From assembly GCA_041394185.1 (NCBI GenBank), contig JAWKIQ010000003.1, forward strand, positions 310,001-374,000: a stretch of DNA of 64,000 nt, read 5' to 3'. The notes below the pieces were generated by a model. It was not told where the DNA came from. It saw only the letters and a program-made list of their open reading frames with translations, and searched no databases. Below are positions 1 to 10,308 of the stretch, piece by piece. The position numbers and the translations under genes were made by a program. This DNA comes from Acidimicrobiales bacterium. GTDB taxonomy: Bacteria; Actinomycetota; Acidimicrobiia; Acidimicrobiales; Poriferisodalaceae. Numbering within the stretch: the stretch's first letter is position 1; each line of letters starts with the position of its first letter.

Positions 1-1
1 T

Positions 2-960
2 CTCGAGCGGTTCCTGCGCAACCCCGCCCACTTTCAGATCAAGCACTATAGCCACCCTGGACCCCGCCGTCGAGTCGTCGAGACCACCGCCGACGCTCTC
101 GGTATTCGGCCCCTAGATGGCCAGCCAACCGTACTATCAATCGTGGGGCACCTCGTAGCGACAGCCAGCGCACTACCTAGCTACGCACGCCAAACATCAA
201 CCTGACTGCTGAGGCAGCAGTGCGCAGGCACTTTTTCCGCGCCAGCGAACCTGATGTCCTGCTCTTCGAGACCTTGCCCTCGGTCCTCGGCCACAGCAGT
301 GTCCCAACCCGCGGGCGAGGACGCGGTCGTCGACTACACCAGCTTCGCTTCCGCCTTGGCCTCCGCAATCAACAGGCTAGAAGCTGCTGGGCGGAATCCT
401 GCTCGCGAGAAGTCGTCGACAATCTCCGAGCATCGACCGGAACTACCAGCGACGACTATCGAGCTGAGCTTCGTCAATCTGCGCGCAGCATCTCGAAGGA
501 AACGGACCATCGACCGCGGATGCCCGGCCTGGTGACGGCTCCAGCCATTCACCTCCGACGAAGAGTGGTCCAGTACATAGCAATGACAGTCACGGGCCCG
601 CCTATCCCGATTCGTGGACGGATGAAACGAGGCAGAAGTTCTGGCGAACATTGCCGAGCTTGAAGACGTTTGCCAGGCGCCTGGAGCAATCCAGCACGAT
701 CCGAGCGGGCTCCAGGACGAGAAGAGGCTTCGACGCCTTCCATGACAGTGACCCGCTCAGATGGCGCCGAGGAGGCACGAGTAGTCGATATAACCGACGA
801 GCGCAGACGGCTGCTCGAGCCTCTCATCGACCGGCTGTTGGCTGACAAGGGCGCGCAAGCGGCCGGAGCCGAAGACAATCCTCGCGCTGCTTGGCGAACG
901 GCTTCTCCCGGACAGCCCCTACGACGTGTCACGCACACGCGGTATGGTCAACCCTGACCG
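2..960 (+). pseudogene. C-terminal part of an unrecognised large protein, frameshifted and cut by the window edge
   Basis: Plus-strand coding sequence can be followed across changing frames from base 2 (LERFLRNPAHFQIKHYSH) through VRRHFFRASEPDVLLFE near 215-275, DYTSFASALASAINRLEAA near 335-390, and LLEPLIDRLLADKGAQ near 810-860. It ends close to 955, about 35 bases before the PAPS-reductase-like start. The series of short helical segments is reminiscent of the C-terminal parts of large ATPases in phage-defence operons, but I cannot name the family. At least four frame changes are needed to join the segments. The 5' end lies outside the window. That it belongs to the following row of genes is inferred from strand and spacing. 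Confidence 0.4.
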
Positions 961-991
961 GCACAGACAACCAGTAGGAGTTCTCGAGCAC

Positions 992-1780
992 ATGCGGCAT
1001 GTCTGCGGCATCTCAGGTGGCAAGGATTCGTCGCTCTAGCCATCTACCTTCGCCATGGGCTCACCGGAACTCGACATCGAGTACTTCTTCTGCGACACAG
1101 GAGCTGAGCTGCCCGAGACGTACGACTACCTAACCAAGCTTGAGACAGTCCTCGGCAAGCGCATCCCACCTCAACTCTGATCGGGGTTTCGACCACTGGT
1201 TCAAGATGTACCGCGGCGTACTTTGCCATCCCCTGCAAGCCCGCTGGTGTACCCGCCAGATGAAGATCGCCCCTCTTGAGGAATTGGCTCGGCGACGACG
1301 AGGCCACTTCCTATGTGGCCATCCGCGCCGACAGGAATCGAACCGGAAGGAGCACGTCTCCTGAAAGCCAAACATCCGAGCTGTCTTTCCTTTCGTGGAG
1401 GCGGGCGCAGACCACCCGACGGGGTGCTAATGATCCTGGAGGACGCTGCTATCGGGCTACCGACGCTACTACGAGTGGAGAACCCGGTCTGGGTGCTACT
1501 TCTGCTTCTGGCGCAAGGCCGAGTGGGTGGGCCTCGCCGAGCAGCATCGAAGCCTCTTTGAAAAGGCCGTCGCCATTGAACAGAAGACACTCCTCGAGGC
1601 CGGCGCATCGACGGTGACGCCGACTTCAGCGACGCACTGCCATGCAGGGCCGGGCATACACTTGGTCGGGATCGAGACCCTTGTACAACTGCGATCCCGC
1701 AGCCCGAGTTCTCAGCGCCACGCTGCAGCACAAGCAAGCGCCTTTTACGCCGACCGAACGCTCCACTGATCGAGGTTCTG
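992..1780 (+). pseudogene. PAPS-reductase/DndC-like nucleotide-alpha hydrolase family protein, multiply frameshifted
   Basis: The start is ATG at 992 (MRHVCGISGGKDSS) with TAGGAG upstream. The SGGKDS P-loop is the ATP-pyrophosphatase signature of PAPS reductases and of DndC-type enzymes that load sulfur onto DNA. Later segments read ELDIEYFFCDTGAELPETYD (1070-1130), RWCTRQMKIAPLEE (1245-1285) and RSGCYFCFWRKAEWVGLAEQ (1480-1545), the last giving a Cys pair as in DndC-like proteins. Single-base losses or gains are visible directly: one base is missing after the second Ser of the P-loop, and one extra base precedes the RWCTR segment. Its place before a helicase, an Hsp90-type ATPase and a PLD protein suggests a defence role. 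No dndB, D or E gene is visible, so the target is unknown. Confidence 0.65.
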
Positions 1781-2039
1781 GCGGAAGCCCCTTGACTACG
1801 ACGACGATCACGCCGACCTTGCCAGATCTGTGCACTGTAGGGTCGGGCAGAACTCGAGCGGTGAGACACCGATTCGGAACCTTGCTCGCAAGAGGCTAGG
1901 CGGACTACCCGTGGACGACGGCGACAGCTGCAAGCATCCAATGACTACGCATCCTCGCACCTCGAGTGAATTGGCTTGCCGACGAGCTGGCAGCGGGCTC
2001 ATCACTAACCCTGGTATCGAACATGACAGGTCGCGGTGT

Positions 2040-2420
2040 GTCTGACGCTGGAAGTCGGTTCGCCGCACTACTACGAGTGGTGCGATCCGGTTTCTACTTC
2101 TGCCTCCTCCAGCGCACGGCGGCGTGGATTGGCCTCGCTCAGCGGCATCCGGACCTATTTGAACGAGCCGTCGCGATCGAGCAGAAGGTGCTCAGCGATG
2201 CGGGCGTGGGACGTCATGTGAACCTCGCTGATCGTGCGATGCAGGGCAGGCAGTACACGAGGTCCGTTGGCGAGACCCTCGTCGAGTTGCGAGTCCGCGG
2301 CGACGAGAACATGGCCAAGCCTGGAACAGTCGCAGCGTCGAGCGCAGGCGAGCGACCCAGCAGACAGTGGAGGTTCTCATCGCTTTACTCACGACGACGG
2401 GGGATGACACCGTGGGATGC
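2040..2420 (+). pseudogene. Partial tandem copy of the PAPS-reductase-like C-terminal region
   Basis: The stretch around 2060-2190 reads YYEW, then SGFYFCLLQRTAAWIGLAQ, then RHPDLFERAVAIEQK across frames. It repeats, with many substitutions, the segment at about 1465-1590 of the preceding gene (SGCYFCFWRKAEWVGLAEQ, then FEKAVAIEQK). The similarity continues through an AMQGRxYT segment (1640 and 2238) and an LVELR-type segment. The offset is about 600 bases. No SGGKDS P-loop is seen between 1780 and 2040, so this is a partial copy or a gene that has lost its front. The nucleotide divergence suggests an old duplication, or two related genes, rather than an assembly echo. Confidence 0.45.
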
Positions 2421-2460
2421 CACGTGTGGCACCTCTGAGGTCGGAAGCCGGGCTGGCGGG

Positions 2461-4059
2461 ATGGCTATGCGATACGAAGATCTGTTTGCTCGACTAGACG
2501 ACGACGACATCGTCGAGCTCCTCGGTCGAGCGCGGTTCGCCTCATCCGCACGCTTGATCCGCTGCGCACCTCTACTGGTTCACTTGGGGAACTCGCTAGC
2601 TCGATGTACCCGGCGGCGGTCATGCTCCGCGACGAAGCGAAGCGGCGACTACTCCTGGAGAGCCTGCCAGGGCTTTGAGGCCTCAGCACTGGTCGACGCA
2701 CTAGGCGGATCGAGGATACGTCGCCTTGGAGCATGCTCAGGTCGATGCGGATACGGCCGGAGGCATTCGAGGAGAAGTGTTCGACTTCTTCGGCCTCTCG
2801 CGACCTTGGATGTATCGGAGAGTGCTCCGCTATCGCAGAGACATCGCCTGTCTATGGCCTGTTTCCTCACCGCTTGAGTGGCGGCCAACGAGGTCCTCAA
2901 CACATTAGCGCCTTTCCGCACAAGACCTTGCTTCACATGCCTACAGGCGCGGGCAAGACACGGACGTCGATGCACGTGATCGCGGACGTGCTGCGCCCAA
3001 GAGCCGAGGTTGGTGGTCTGGCTCGCATTCAGCGAGGAGCTGTGTGAGCAGGCGGCAAGCGAGGTTTGAGCATGCCTGGCAGGGCTTGGAAACCTGCCCG
3101 GTAGAGGTCTTTCGATATTGGGGTGGCCTTGAAAGATCGACGTGGAATCGACTCACGACGGCTTCGTGGTCCTCGGCCTGGCGAAGGCCTTTGCCACGGC
3201 CAAGCGTGGCTGATGCTCCGGGTACTGGCCCGTCACCCGGACCGGTCATCGTTGATCGTCGCTGATGATAAGGGCTCACCAAGCGCTCGCACCTGCATAT
3301 CGATTCGTCCTTGACGGTTTAGCAGAAACGCCACTTGGACACACCATTGCTAGGACTGTCTGCGACGCCGGGCCATTACGTGGAGCGATCCGGAGAAGGA
3401 TGCAGAACTCGCCGCGTTCAATGCGACAAGGTGACGCTGCGAGTCGCTGGTTTCAATGATCAGTGGACTACCTTATCGAAGAGGGGATATCTAGCTCGTC
3501 CGGTGTTCGAAGCGATCGAGCACCAGGGCCACGAGTTGACCAGCGACGAGGTTCAGGCACTGACGGAGAGCCTCGACATTCCTCCAGCGCTGCTGGAACA
3601 TCTTGCCGCAGACGAGAAGCGGAATCTGCTGATCATCGACCGAGTGGAGCAGCTCGCCATCAGCGGATCCTGGTGTTTCGCTGCCACGAGTCGAGCATGC
3701 CTACTCTCGACTGTGCTCAACGCCAGAGGCCTTGAGGGCGGCAGCGGTCCCTGGAACTACCGAGCGTACGCAACGTGCGACGCTCATCGATCGATACAAG
3801 GTGAATTGCCCGGCTGTCGGGTGCTCTGCAACTACGGAGTTCTGACGACAGGCTTCGGCACGCCAAGGACGAGCGCTGCGGTCATTGCGGCCTGCCCAGT
3901 CTCTCGTGCTCTACAGCCAGATGGTTGGGCCGCGCGATCCGAGGGACGCGTGCCGGTGGTAACGCCGAGGCCGTCATCGTCACGATCGTCGACATGAACT
4001 TGCCCGGCTTTGGGCAACCAAGAGACGCATTCACTAACTGGGAGGATGTGTGGTCATGA
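2461..4059 (+). pseudogene. DEAD/DEAH-box helicase family protein, multiply frameshifted
   Basis: Coding starts near 2461 (MAMRYEDLFARLDDDD) and ends at TGA 4057-4059, which overlaps the next ATG (ATGA). Superfamily 2 motifs are legible: Walker A MPTGAGKT (2938-2962), a DEAH box near 3262-3280, LLGLSATPG (about 3340-3370), a C-terminal RecA-like domain with LCNYGVLTTGFGTPRTSAA (3826-3885), and the motif VI-like LVLYSQMVGRAIRG (3905-3945). A four-base insertion (about 3269-3272, taag) splits the DEAH motif; removing it restores VADEAHQALAPAYRF. Other breaks occur near 3000, 3045, 3400 and 3790. The protein would be about 530 residues. Position and fold suggest the motor of the disrupted cassette. 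Confidence 0.75.
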
Positions 4060-5835
4060 CCGAACGGTACGACTTGGTGCCTGCTACGCTCGCCGTCAAG
4101 GCGATGCGAGACAACAGGTATCAGAACACCGCCTACGCAATTGCTGAGCTCATCGACAACTCACTTCAAGCTGGCGCCGACTCTGTCGAGCTGCTCTGCA
4201 AGGAGAGTCGCTGTGAAAGAGGTGGCCCAACGGGAAAGGTGGACCATCGAGGAAGTCGCTGTCCTCGACAACGGCTCTGGAATGGATACGATCCACTGAA
4301 TGGCGCTTGCAGTTCGGTAATGGCGTTGCGCAGCTCGACGACAGGACCGGCATTGGCCGCTTCGGCATGGGCGCTTCGAGCGCCTCGATCTCACGGTGCA
4401 CGAAGGTTGACGTCTGGAGCTGGAAGGACGGGCCTGGCTCGGCGCGCTTCACACCGCCATCGACTTGCGCGATGTGGAATCGAGCGCCATATGAGCGAGG
4501 TACCCGAGCCCGCGCCAGATCCTTACCCGAGCTGTGGACGGATGCTGCGAGTGCTGTCGGCTTTACGACTCGGGAACCCTGGTTGTGTGGACGGACCTCG
4601 ATCGATGCATGTGGAAGAACGGTGCGACGATCATCAAGCGAAGCGAGTTTGTGATTGGGCGGATGTATCGCGCCTACATCGCGTCGGGCAGGCGCGAATC
4701 CGGATGGTTGCGTTCGGTGATCCGCTTTGGCGCATAACGCCTTGATCAACTCGCCGTTGCCAACGACCCTGGCTATCGATGTCAAATACCTCGACCCCGA
4801 AGCCATTCGACACCGAGCCAATGTTCGAGATCGACGGCGACCGCTGGAAGAAGCGGTTCTCGGTCGAGACAGGGAGGCGAGAGCCACGAAGTCGTGGTTC
4901 GCTTCAGCCTTGCGCGTAGCGGCGCGCAACCGGGCCGATGGGAAAGAAGCCGGGAACACCGACTACGGCCGTCACGCTGCACGGAATGTTGGTGTGTCGC
5001 TGATGCGGGCCGAGCACGAGCTCGCGCTCGACCAGAGTCTGGTTATTGCGTATGACCCGCGAGCGCTGGTGGGGCGTCGAGTCGACTTCCCGCCGGGACT
5101 GGACGAGGTATTTGGTGTCACGAATAACAAGCAGACCGCACGCAACTTTACGACCGTGGCTCTCAACTTCGCCGACCTGCTGAACGAGGATGGGCAAACA
5201 GAGCAGGAAGCGCGAAGGAAGCGAATGGAGGAGGGCGATCGGCTGCGCCACTGGGTTGAGATCATCGGTGTGATTCAGCGGCGTCTCTCCGAGATCTTCG
5301 AGCGGATCAAAGGTCAGCGTGCCAATACAAGAGGGCTCGCAAGACTCGCTACGACAGCAGCAGCGCTGAGATTCGGGCGACTACCGACGAAGGAACGGCA
5401 GCAGGGGGGGGTCAGGCGGGTCCAGCGACGAAGGCGAGGAAGCTGGACACCGAGACACGCATCAAAGAGCTGACCAGCGAGCTCGTCGAGGAGGAGGGAG
5501 CTGGACGAGGCTGAAGCACGGCAGATTGCCGAGGATGCCATTGAGAACAGCAGTACCTCTTCACGACGTTCACCGGTGAGGGCTCAAGCTTCTTCAGCGT
5601 CAAGCAGCGAGCAGGAGAGATCCTCATCCGCCTCAACAGGGACCATCCTGCCTACGAGAACCTCATTGAGGTCTTGGAGGAGGTCCCGGATGATTCGACC
5701 AATGACCTCGATGACATGACGCAGCGCCTGCTGCGGAAAGCTTGGCGCGGATTGAAGCTTCTGCTGATGGCATGGAAACAGTGCATGAGGATGAGACGCA
5801 GAACGCTGAGCGTCGTCGCCTCCAGGATGAAATGA
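4056..5835 (+). pseudogene. Hsp90-like ATPase (HATPase_c_3 type), frameshifted
   Basis: ATG 4056 overlaps the helicase stop. The N-terminal GHKL ATPase domain is clear: AIAELIDNSLQAGAD (N-box, 4138-4180), VLDNGSGMD (about 4260-4285) and GIGRFGMGASSASI (4350-4390). The C-terminal half is rich in charged helices, for example QEARRKRMEEGDRLRHWVE near 5205-5265. It probably ends at TGA 5833-5835, overlapping the next start as ATGA. Full length would be about 590 residues. GHKL ATPases of this kind act as ATP-driven conformational switches in MutL/MORC-like proteins and in several defence operons. At least eight frame changes are needed to read it through. Confidence 0.7.
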
Positions 5836-7042
5836 CTGGGGGACATGATCGCACTAAAGTTCCGCAGGTGCCCTTGTCTCCGTCGATAGCGGATCCAGGC
5901 GCTGCTGTCCTGGATCTTGCAACAGCAGCCAGGGACCAACTGCTGGGTATGGCCCCGTTCGTCAAGGTCGGCAGCTCGACCGAATCCTCGCGAAGGTCTC
6001 GCCCGGAGTGGAGGTGACCGTCGTCTGCCGGTGGCACGTCATGGAGGTTCATGCGGGCGTGTGATCTTGAGGTATGGCCCTTGCTGCGAGACCGCGAGGC
6101 GAAGCTCAGTCTACTTCAGAGCCTTCACGCCAAGGTCTTCGCTTCCGAGCGCTCTGTGCTTGTCGGATCCGCAAGCGTCACCGCGGCGGCCCTCGAGGTG
6201 AGGGTCGGCGAGCCCCAACTTCGAGGCGCTCGTCCGGCCCTGCCCGGAGGACGAAGTTGCCCACGCGCCTCTATGCCGCCGAGGATTGGTGGACCGTGCC
6301 TCGCAAGTTGACGACCGACTCCGCGCTTTGTCGAGCTTGTGGGGTCGCTGCCACCGCTGCAACTTATGCCCGAACTTGGGCGGCCGCCGCCGAGGCTGCA
6401 TGCGTAGAAGGAGGCGAGGTGTGGCTCCCCCGGGCCGGGACCCGGAGGGATGTGGTCCGCTTCTACCAGGCTGACCTGAGGACTCTGACACATTCGGCGC
6501 AGGAAAGCGCCTTCGCTGACCTTCCAGGCGCTACAACCGCCGCCAGGGCTCGACGAGCGACAGCTGCGGAGCACATCCAGCGCCGCAACTCGTCCTGCAC
6601 CCTCGTCGCGGGTTGCGGAACTTCCTTGTTACCAGGCGGCGATTCGGGGAGTGGTTCAGCTCGTTGGCCATGCGACGGGTCTCGGCAGAGAGGACGCAGC
6701 TGCACTGTGGCGGGCGATGATCCGGTGGCATGTACTTTCAGTCAGGCGACTGGGACCTTGGCAAGCCCCAGCACAGCGAGATTCTCGTGTACAAGGGACA
6801 GATGTTTGACGGTCCCTCGTCTCCGTAGTGTGCGCAGGTCGTCGTTGGTGCGACCAGGCTTCCAGGCCCCCAGATTCTCGCCACGCCTCGGCGATGATCG
6901 AAATGCTGCCGTGAAGACGATCGCCGCGATCCACGACTTCGAAGGCTTCGGAACTCGGACGATCGATCCCTACGACACCCTCGATCGCGTGTCCGAATTC
7001 GCCCGCGTTGCTAGCCGCCCTGACGAGAAAGGCCCCCATTAA
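5832..7042 (+). pseudogene. PLD-like (HKD) protein, frameshifted
   Basis: The likely start is ATG 5832 (MTGGHDRTKVPQVPLS), overlapping the previous stop. Typical PLD-family blocks follow: ATAARDQLLGMAPFVKVG (5920-5975), LAKVSPGVEVTVVCRW (5985-6035), and LLQSLHAKVFASE with VLVGSASVTAAALE (6110-6200), which together give HxK and the downstream GSxS/N. Only one HKD half is obvious, so it may work as a dimer. The stop TAA is at 7040-7042; its last bases form a shared TTAA with the convergent helicase stop. Breaks occur near 5980, 6060, 6200, 6330 and 6650. Expected length is about 400 residues. Whether it cuts nucleic acid or lipid cannot be told. Confidence 0.65.
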
Positions 7043-10000
7043 TCGGCGCAACATGTTGGGCGCTGCGGCGCTGACAGGTCGATCCTGAGTCGCCCGGCGA
7101 GCGTCGCCAACTCGTCTCCGTGAAAACGAGCCTGCAGGAAGGCGACGAGCTCCTCCTGCCTCGGCTGGCCGAACGCGAGTCTGTAGTTGGCCAGCGAAGC
7201 CTTCAGCCGGGGAAGCGCGGCCGCCTCGCGGCTAAACGGCAGCACAGGGATCAGGCGTTCGATCTTGGCATCGCCATCCGGAAACACCCAGTAGGGCATC
7301 ATCTCATTGGCATCGTCCGGGCGCTCCCGTGCAGCCGCATCGAAGAGCTGTCCCCACCGATCACCTTGACCCAACATGTCGGGCCGAGGCCCGTTCGCCG
7401 CGAGGTTCTTGCGGACTGCGTGCCCCTTGTAGCGGTGGACTCGACCTTCCCTCTGTTCGAGATCGACCGGGTTGGACGGCAGGTTCCAGTGGACAACTGC
7501 ATGACACCAGAGGTGAAAGTCGAGGCCCTCCTGACCTATCGACGTCGTTGCCATCACGAAGGGCCAGAAAGGAGAGTTAAACGCCGTCGCTACAGACTCG
7601 ACGCGCTGTTGTCCACCATCCTCCAAACGCTGATTACCGAAGGCCGCCGCGAACCGGGTGCGCATTCGATGCTCGTCCAACCTCGCCCGACCGTTGGCAC
7701 TCTGCGGAACGTCCACTGTGAACGATGCGGTGCGAACGTCGAGAGCGTCAACCATCTTCTCGGCTATCGCCTTCGCGGCTTCCGAGCGGTCGCTCGAAGA
7801 ACGCAGCGACGGGTACCCGAGCCAGTCTTTGAGCACGTGCACGTGCTCGTCGAGCACCGCCTGCAGGTTCCCCAATGCGCAGTGGTCCATCACGGCCCGC
7901 CAATAGGGCTGTTGTCGCTCTCCGACCTCCGATCCATCCACGGCGTCAGCATTCGCCGACCCGACAACGAGAGCAGTCACATCGGGCGCGTTGAAGAAGC
8001 TGACGAACCCCCAGACCGACCGCGCCGCAGATGCCAAAGCAACCGGATCATCGACAGCGATCCCTGTCACGGACGCAATCGAACGAAGCGCCAGTACGGC
8101 CGGACCGCCGAGAGCCACCGTGGTCATCGTTTCGACGAGGTCCACGGGCGGTCGTCCGAGGTGCTCTGGACCCTCCAGAACGAGTTGCCACGCTTCGTCC
8201 ATGTGGCGTCGAAGATTCGTTGGTGGCGTGTCTCCCGTCCAGTCGTCGTAGGCCTCGATTCGCCCGAACCAATCGTCCACCGCACGCGGATAGTTGTTTA
8301 GATCCAGCAGCAGAGGCGTCGCCCAGTACCACCGTTGATCGACCGGACCAGAAGTTGGAGCTGTCGCGGTGAGCGATTCCACCATCGGCCTTAGTTGCTC
8401 CCGTACCCGCGAGCGCACCTGGTCGAGCGAAGGAGTTGCATCACTAGGAGGAACAACATCGATCGCCGCCAATGTGGCGCTCGGCCATATAAACAGGAAG
8501 GTCGTCATAGCGGCTGGCTCACGGCCCGCCAGACGGAAGACCAGTCTGCGGCCGCCGCGCGTGGCGTAGTCCGCCGAGTACTCCTGCCGAGGTGACGGAC
8601 CGAACGCAACACGCTCGGCGTGATGACTCACAACTGACGAAATTACCTTTGGGACGACGGTCCAACCCGAGAAGACAAGTCGCTTGGTGAACCTTCGAGC
8701 CTCGTCTGAGTCGTACACCGAGCCAGAGGACCAGTACGGCAGCGAAGGTGGCAGCCACAGGAGCTTGAACGCTGAATGCTCGTCCAAGTCGTCTAGTAGC
8801 CATCGCAGACGCCCGTTCTGCGGATCGATCGCGCTGTATCGCTCCACTTCGCGCCAGTCGAGAAGACCGGGCCCGGGTTCAAGCTGATGAGGGTCCTCGA
8901 GCAGCCCCGCACTAATGGCTTCTGCCACGACCTGTTTGACCTTGTAGTTCTCCATGAAGTTGATGAGATAGGGGCTCGACTTCCAGAACTCGATGGGTTC
9001 GGATTGGCGAACAGCTTCAGTCAGGTCACCCATCCTGATGTATGCCTCAAGATCAGCTGAAGCGATCGGAGCTTCGACTACCCGCTCGACCAACATCCCG
9101 TCGCGATCGGGCGTTGCTGCCAATCGCTCGGTCCTCGCCATAACGCGACGGAGTTCGGCTTCAATCTCAAGACAAGCGCTAGAGGCGAGATCGGCGCTGC
9201 CATGTTCGGTGAGCGCGAGGCGAAGGTCTCTGAAGCGTCGAGTTAGCCGCCCGACCCTTTCGTCGTCACCGATGAGAAACCCACAGGTCGACAGGAAGTC
9301 GGCGTGGTGGTCAGCATCGACGTCATCGGGCGTGGTGTACATGCGGTAAGGCGTGGCCGACAGCAGGAGTGTTCTGGTCTGACGACCAGAATCGGGATCC
9401 CTGAAGTCGAACAGGCTCCGAGCGAGTTCGGCAGACCAGTCGGTACGCGTCGGGTCGAGAACGTCCTTGAAACGCTGGAACTCGTCGAGAATGACCAAGT
9501 CGGGCTGCAGCATCTTGATGCCAACCGTCGCCATCGCTCGCCGAACCGAAGCCATGAAATCGGACCTCAGCGGGACGAGCTCCTTCGGAAACTGCCGCTG
9601 CCATCGCAGCCCATCAACGAGCTCGTCGAAGACTTCACGGAGGGGTGCGAGGCCCTCGCCGACGCGCGACCGGTCGATCTCCGCGAGGACCCCGGCCAGT
9701 TCGGCACCGCGACCACGGACGGCCTTCGAGTATCGCCGCTCGTAGCTCTTCAGGCGGTCGACCGGGCTGCCGGCGCTTACTCCGTGCCAGAAGACCCAGC
9801 GGCCCCGGTCGTTGAACGCACTCGGCCCCCAAAGCTCCCGCAGGAACGCGTACGCAACCGCGCGTTCCTTGAACTTGCCGGCGTGCTCGCCGAACGCCAG
9901 TGAAGTTCCCGGCGTGATAGCCAGCAGGTTTATCGCGGACACGCGGCCGTGGCCATCCTCCAGTGAGGCAGCCGGAAGCATCGTCAGGCGGTCGACCGAC

Positions 10001-10308
10001 TCGATGGGTTTGACCCCGTAAGGCACCAGTTTGCGCATGTTCTGGCGGGCAATCGCTCCGTTGGAACACACGTACACGATGTCGTGTCGACGGTCACCAG
10101 TTCGGCCCAGATGGTCTATGACCTGGGCGATCACGCCCTTGGCGACGTGTGTCTTTCCAAGCCCGACCTCGTCCGCCACCAGGAACTTCACGGCAGGATC
10201 CGCTTCGTCGAACATCCGGTCGAAAGCCCACTTGGCTGTGGCACGCTGGAAATCCTTGAGCGACGCCAAGACCGTCGGCGCGAACTGCTCGTTCCCCATG
10301 CTGGTCAT
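7039..10308 (-). CDS. SNF2-like DEAD/DEAH helicase, last gene of the four-gene cassette
   Basis: The protein has 1089 residues and is intact. Start ATG 10308 (MTSMGNEQF) overlaps the PLD stop as ATGA; an upstream in-frame start at 10353 would run into that gene. Motifs in order are Walker A VADEVGLGKTHVAKG (residues about 44-58), Walker B with DEFQ in VILDEFQRFKD (about 273), LLLSATPYRMY (about 316), and a C-terminal helicase domain with TTSIGQEGLDFH and LEQREGRVHRYKG (about 930-960). DEFQ replaces the usual DEAH. Between the two RecA folds lies an insertion of about 550 residues with no motif I recognise. The family drives translocation or remodelling on nucleic acid. It is translationally coupled to the PLD gene, which suggests a helicase-nuclease pair. 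Confidence 0.85.
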   Translation of the reverse strand: MTSMGNEQFAPTVLASLKDFQRATAKWAFDRMFDEADPAVKFLVADEVGLGKTHVAKGVIAQVIDHLGRTGDRRHDIVYVCSNGAIARQNMRKLVPYGVKPIESVDRLTMLPAASLEDGHGRVSAINLLAITPGTSLAFGEHAGKFKERAVAYAFLRELWGPSAFNDRGRWVFWHGVSAGSPVDRLKSYERRYSKAVRGRGAELAGVLAEIDRSRVGEGLAPLREVFDELVDGLRWQRQFPKELVPLRSDFMASVRRAMATVGIKMLQPDLVILDEFQRFKDVLDPTRTDWSAELARSLFDFRDPDSGRQTRTLLLSATPYRMYTTPDDVDADHHADFLSTCGFLIGDDERVGRLTRRFRDLRLALTEHGSADLASSACLEIEAELRRVMARTERLAATPDRDGMLVERVVEAPIASADLEAYIRMGDLTEAVRQSEPIEFWKSSPYLINFMENYKVKQVVAEAISAGLLEDPHQLEPGPGLLDWREVERYSAIDPQNGRLRWLLDDLDEHSAFKLLWLPPSLPYWSSGSVYDSDEARRFTKRLVFSGWTVVPKVISSVVSHHAERVAFGPSPRQEYSADYATRGGRRLVFRLAGREPAAMTTFLFIWPSATLAAIDVVPPSDATPSLDQVRSRVREQLRPMVESLTATAPTSGPVDQRWYWATPLLLDLNNYPRAVDDWFGRIEAYDDWTGDTPPTNLRRHMDEAWQLVLEGPEHLGRPPVDLVETMTTVALGGPAVLALRSIASVTGIAVDDPVALASAARSVWGFVSFFNAPDVTALVVGSANADAVDGSEVGERQQPYWRAVMDHCALGNLQAVLDEHVHVLKDWLGYPSLRSSSDRSEAAKAIAEKMVDALDVRTASFTVDVPQSANGRARLDEHRMRTRFAAAFGNQRLEDGGQQRVESVATAFNSPFWPFVMATTSIGQEGLDFHLWCHAVVHWNLPSNPVDLEQREGRVHRYKGHAVRKNLAANGPRPDMLGQGDRWGQLFDAAARERPDDANEMMPYWVFPDGDAKIERLIPVLPFSREAAALPRLKASLANYRLAFGQPRQEELVAFLQARFHGDELATLAGRLRIDLSAPQRPTCCAD

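Noticed and set aside
1..7042. Assignment of the broken operon to the Dnd phosphorothioation system
   Set aside because: Only the PAPS-reductase-like part recalls DndC. No DndB, DndD, DndE or DndFGH text is recognisable.
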